Shown: positions 32,401 to 34,274 of the stretch, piece after piece | Layout: each line of letters opens with the position of its first letter | How positions within the stretch are numbered: position 1 is the first letter of the stretch | Source of the DNA: an uncultured Mycoplasmatota bacterium | GTDB lineage: Bacteria > Bacillota_I > Bacilli_A > RF39 > UBA660 | Direction: 5' to 3' | Assembly: GCA_947570175.1 (NCBI GenBank) | Contig: CANOTJ010000011.1 | Span: 1 to 34,274 of the forward strand | Length of the DNA: 34,274 bases | Notes under the pieces: model-generated | What the model saw: the letters and a program-made list of their open reading frames with translations, nothing else | Database searches by the model: none | What the model was told of the DNA's origin: nothing | Program-made: the position numbers and the translations under genes

Positions 32401-33000
32401 ATGAATTTACCAAATAAAATAACAATGAGTCGAATTTTTTTATCAATATTTATTATTATATTATTAATTTTTCCATTTGATGCAACAGGAATTATAATTC
32501 CGAAGGTCTTTATTAATGAAATGTTAGTAGTAGATGTTAAATATATCATTGCAGGCATATTATTTATTATCGCCTCTATTACAGATTTTTTGGATGGACA
32601 TATTGCAAGAAAATATGGATTAATTACAGACTTTGGAAAAATGATTGATGCTATTGCTGACAAAATATTAGTGAACTCTGTTTTAATTATATTAGCCGCT
32701 TCTGGTTTCATTTCACCAATTATTCCAGTTATTATCATTGTACGAGATAGTGTTGTAAACTCCATTAAAATGATAGCAGGAAGCAAGGGGCAAGTGGTAG
32801 CAGCAATTAAAATGGGAAAATTGAAAACGGCCTCTTTGATGGTTGGGATTGTTTTAACATTGTTTTATAACTTACCATTTGAACTATACAATTTAAAAAT
32901 ATCAGATGCCTTATTAATCATTGCTTGTGTATTATCTATTATATCGGCTGTACAATATTATTCTATGAACAAAGAATTAATTTTTGAAGAAGAATTATAA
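32401..33000 (+). CDS. pgsA: PgsA, phosphatidylglycerophosphate synthase
   Basis: A 199-aa polytopic enzyme transferring phosphatidyl from CDP-diacylglycerol to glycerol-3-phosphate, the first step to phosphatidylglycerol. The CDP-alcohol phosphotransferase motif D-x2-DG-x2-AR-x8-G-x3-D-x3-D is complete: Asp62, Asp65, Gly66, Ala69, Arg70, Gly79, Asp83 and Asp87. The N-terminus NLPNKITMSRI is typical. AGGAG precedes the ATG. It is followed by a terminator and then recA; cinA, which often separates pgsA from recA in Bacilli, is absent. Confidence 0.95.
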   Translation: MNLPNKITMSRIFLSIFIIILLIFPFDATGIIIPKVFINEMLVVDVKYIIAGILFIIASITDFLDGHIARKYGLITDFGKMIDAIADKILVNSVLIILAASGFISPIIPVIIIVRDSVVNSIKMIAGSKGQVVAAIKMGKLKTASLMVGIVLTLFYNLPFELYNLKISDALLIIACVLSIISAVQYYSMNKELIFEEEL

Positions 33001-33003
33001 TGA

Positions 33004-33029
33004 AATTCCCTAATTTGCTAGGGATTTTT
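33004..33029 (+). terminator. Terminator after pgsA
   Basis: TCCCTA (33007-33012) pairs with TAGGGA (33019-33024), then five T residues. Confidence 0.7.
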
Positions 33030-33055
33030 AATTTTTTGTAAAAAAGAACAAAAAT

Positions 33056-33069
33056 AAAACAAATGTTCG
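33056..33069. promoter_or_regulatory. Imperfect LexA (SOS) box upstream of recA
   Basis: AAAACAAATGTTCG keeps the AAC-N4-GTT core of the Gram-positive LexA site (CGAAC-N4-GTTCG) but has a degenerate left arm. It ends 9 bp before the recA -35, a sensible operator position. Confidence 0.4.
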
Positions 33070-33078
33070 TTTTTGGTA

Positions 33079-33107
33079 TTGACTTTCTTTTTTTTATGGG
33101 ATATAAT
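33079..33107 (+). promoter_or_regulatory. recA promoter
   Basis: TTGACT (33079-33084), 17-bp spacer, TATAAT (33102-33107). Confidence 0.8.
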
Positions 33108-33136
33108 TTATTTGTAAATGTTAGGAGGAATACAAA

Positions 33137-34147
33137 ATGGCAAAAACAACAGTGGATAAAACATTGGATCAAGTACTTGCAGATATAGAAAAACAATTTG
33201 GAAAAGGTTCTGTGATGAAACTAGGAGAGAACGAACATAGAAAGATAGATGTGATACCAAGTGGTTCATTATCTTTAGATATAAATTTAGGAATTGGTGG
33301 ATATCCAAAGGGAAGAATTATAGAAATATATGGACCAGAATCAAGTGGAAAAACAACTTTTGCTCTACATGCAATTGCAGAAGCCCAAAAGGCAGGAGGA
33401 AGAGCTGCTTTTATTGATGCGGAACATGCTTTAGACCCTCAATATGCAGCCAAGATAGGTGTTAATATTGATGACCTATTATTATCACAACCAGATAATG
33501 GAGAACAAGCATTAGAAATTTGCGAAGCTTTGGTTCGAAGTGGGGCTATTAGTATTATTGTAATTGATTCAGTAGCTGCGCTTGTTCCACAAGCTGAAAT
33601 TGAAGGAGAAATGGGGGATACCCATGTAGGATTACAAGCAAGATTAATGAGTCAGGCTTTAAGAAAATTATCTGGTGTAATTAGTAAAACGAACACCATT
33701 GCAATTTTTATTAATCAATTAAGGGAAAAAGTTGGTGTTATGTTTGGAAATCCTGAAACAACGCCAGGAGGAAGAGCATTAAAATTTTATTCATCTGTTC
33801 GTTTAGAGATTCGTAGATCTGAACAAATTAAAAATGGAGTAGAAGTAATTGGAAATAAAACCAATGTCAAAGTAGTAAAAAATAAAATGGCTCCACCATT
33901 TAAAAATTGTTCAGTGGACATTATGTATGGAGAGGGAGTTTCTAAGGAAGGTGAATTAGTGGATTTAGCTGCTGAGGCTAAAATCATTGAAAAAAGTGGC
34001 GCATGGTACTCTTATAATGGAGAAAAATTAGGTCAAGGAAAAGAGAATGTAAAAGAACTCTTTAAAACGAATAATGAATTAAAAGAGGAAATAGAGGCTA
34101 AAGTAAGGGAACACTTTGATGTTGTAATTACTAAAGAAAAAGAATAG
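33137..34147 (+). CDS. recA: RecA recombinase
   Basis: A 336-aa strand-exchange ATPase that also triggers LexA autocleavage. Walker [10 protein letters not shown] is at about 66-74, and Walker [11 protein letters not shown] follows the catalytic-glutamate region. Loop 2 lies near [22 protein letters not shown], and the C-terminal domain ends with an acidic stretch. AGGAGG precedes the ATG. It stands alone with its own consensus promoter and terminator. No intein or insertion is present. Confidence 0.98.
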   Translation: MAKTTVDKTLDQVLADIEKQFGKGSVMKLGENEHRKIDVIPSGSLSLDINLGIGGYPKGRIIEIYGPESSGKTTFALHAIAEAQKAGGRAAFIDAEHALDPQYAAKIGVNIDDLLLSQPDNGEQALEICEALVRSGAISIIVIDSVAALVPQAEIEGEMGDTHVGLQARLMSQALRKLSGVISKTNTIAIFINQLREKVGVMFGNPETTPGGRALKFYSSVRLEIRRSEQIKNGVEVIGNKTNVKVVKNKMAPPFKNCSVDIMYGEGVSKEGELVDLAAEAKIIEKSGAWYSYNGEKLGQGKENVKELFKTNNELKEEIEAKVREHFDVVITKEKE

Positions 34148-34169
34148 GTTTCAAATGAAATCTTTTTTT
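34147..34169 (+). terminator. Terminator after recA
   Basis: GGTTTC (34147-34152) pairs with GAAATC (34157-34162) with one G-T pair and a 4-nt loop, then seven T residues. It overlaps the last base of the stop codon. Confidence 0.75.
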
Positions 34170-34223
34170 GTTTTTCATGAGATATTATTTTAAATAACTT
34201 ATATAGAAATAATGAAAATAAGG

Positions 34224-34274
34224 TGTTAATCATTAGTTAAAATGTCCACGATTTTATTTATTGATAACAAACAA
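34224..34274 (-). repeat. Right copy of 51-bp terminal inverted repeat
   Basis: Exact reverse complement of 4-54. It begins TGTTAATCATTAG at 34224 and runs to the last base of the window, so its true outer end is not seen. The TG/CA tip is common for transposable elements. Between the recA terminator and this repeat nothing else is visible. Confidence 0.9.

Noticed and set aside
32385-32786. 133-codon minus-strand frame opposite pgsA
   Set aside because: It is a shadow of the conserved pgsA frame, with no ribosome binding site or promoter.

Overview
This window is a strongly AT-rich chromosomal stretch from a low-GC, Gram-positive, spore-forming Bacillota. EzrA, GpsB, DnaD, ScpAB and the gpsB-rnpB and rodZ-pgsA-recA gene orders point to the Bacilli/Erysipelotrichia side rather than Clostridia. 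Spo0A and two alpha/beta small acid-soluble spore proteins indicate sporulation. The genetic code is standard: TGA ends several genes. Genes are packed tightly, no gene-free stretch exceeds 300 bases, and terminators often overlap stop codons. No species can be named from sequence alone.

Layout, left to right. The two window ends carry the same 51-bp sequence in inverted orientation (4-54 and 34224-34274), probably the tip of a repeated element such as an insertion sequence. Bases 159-2611 hold an unknown gene and ezrA. Bases 2619-4804 (minus strand) hold an accessory three-gene module: a PAPS-reductase-like IbrA homologue, a GNAT-like protein and a ParB-like IbrB homologue. Bases 4978-7638 hold a membrane protein, a divergent RNHCP zinc-ribbon gene, and scpA-scpB. 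A tRNA-Leu(CAA) follows at 7676-7761. Bases 7816-12889 are a variable region with an unknown coiled-coil protein, a DUF2000 protein, an AraC regulator with a ligand-binding domain, two orphan proteins and an ATP-grasp ligase between them.

Bases 12941-15301 hold thiI, two SASP genes and clpP (minus). Bases 15421-22767 are the central-metabolism block: nucleoside kinase and gap, then a transcription unit with a prepilin-like gene, pgk, a flippase-like membrane protein, a GT4 glycolipid glycosyltransferase and tpiA. The last four of these overlap or nearly touch. spo0A follows, with a perfect 0A box in the end of tpiA. Bases 23752-28691 form a cell-envelope block: an NPKTG-anchored surface protein, a TMEM43 homologue, a zinc-ribbon membrane protein, an AIM24-family protein and a class B sortase that probably anchors the NPKTG protein.

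Bases 28702-30976 (minus) hold hup, a very short CCA-adding-enzyme-like gene, dnaD and nth. Bases 31193-34147 hold gpsB, rnpB (RNase P RNA), a RodZ-like HTH membrane protein, pgsA and recA.

Promoters are strikingly uniform: most are extended -10 boxes (TGN-TATAAT) placed so close to the start codon that leaders would be only about 7-25 nt. This helps correct several start codons. The strongest candidates for undescribed biology are the IbrA/GNAT/IbrB module, the ATP-grasp cassette with its two orphan neighbours, the TMEM43/zinc-ribbon/AIM24 envelope cluster beside its own sortase-substrate pair, and the pilin/glycolipid genes built into a glycolytic operon.
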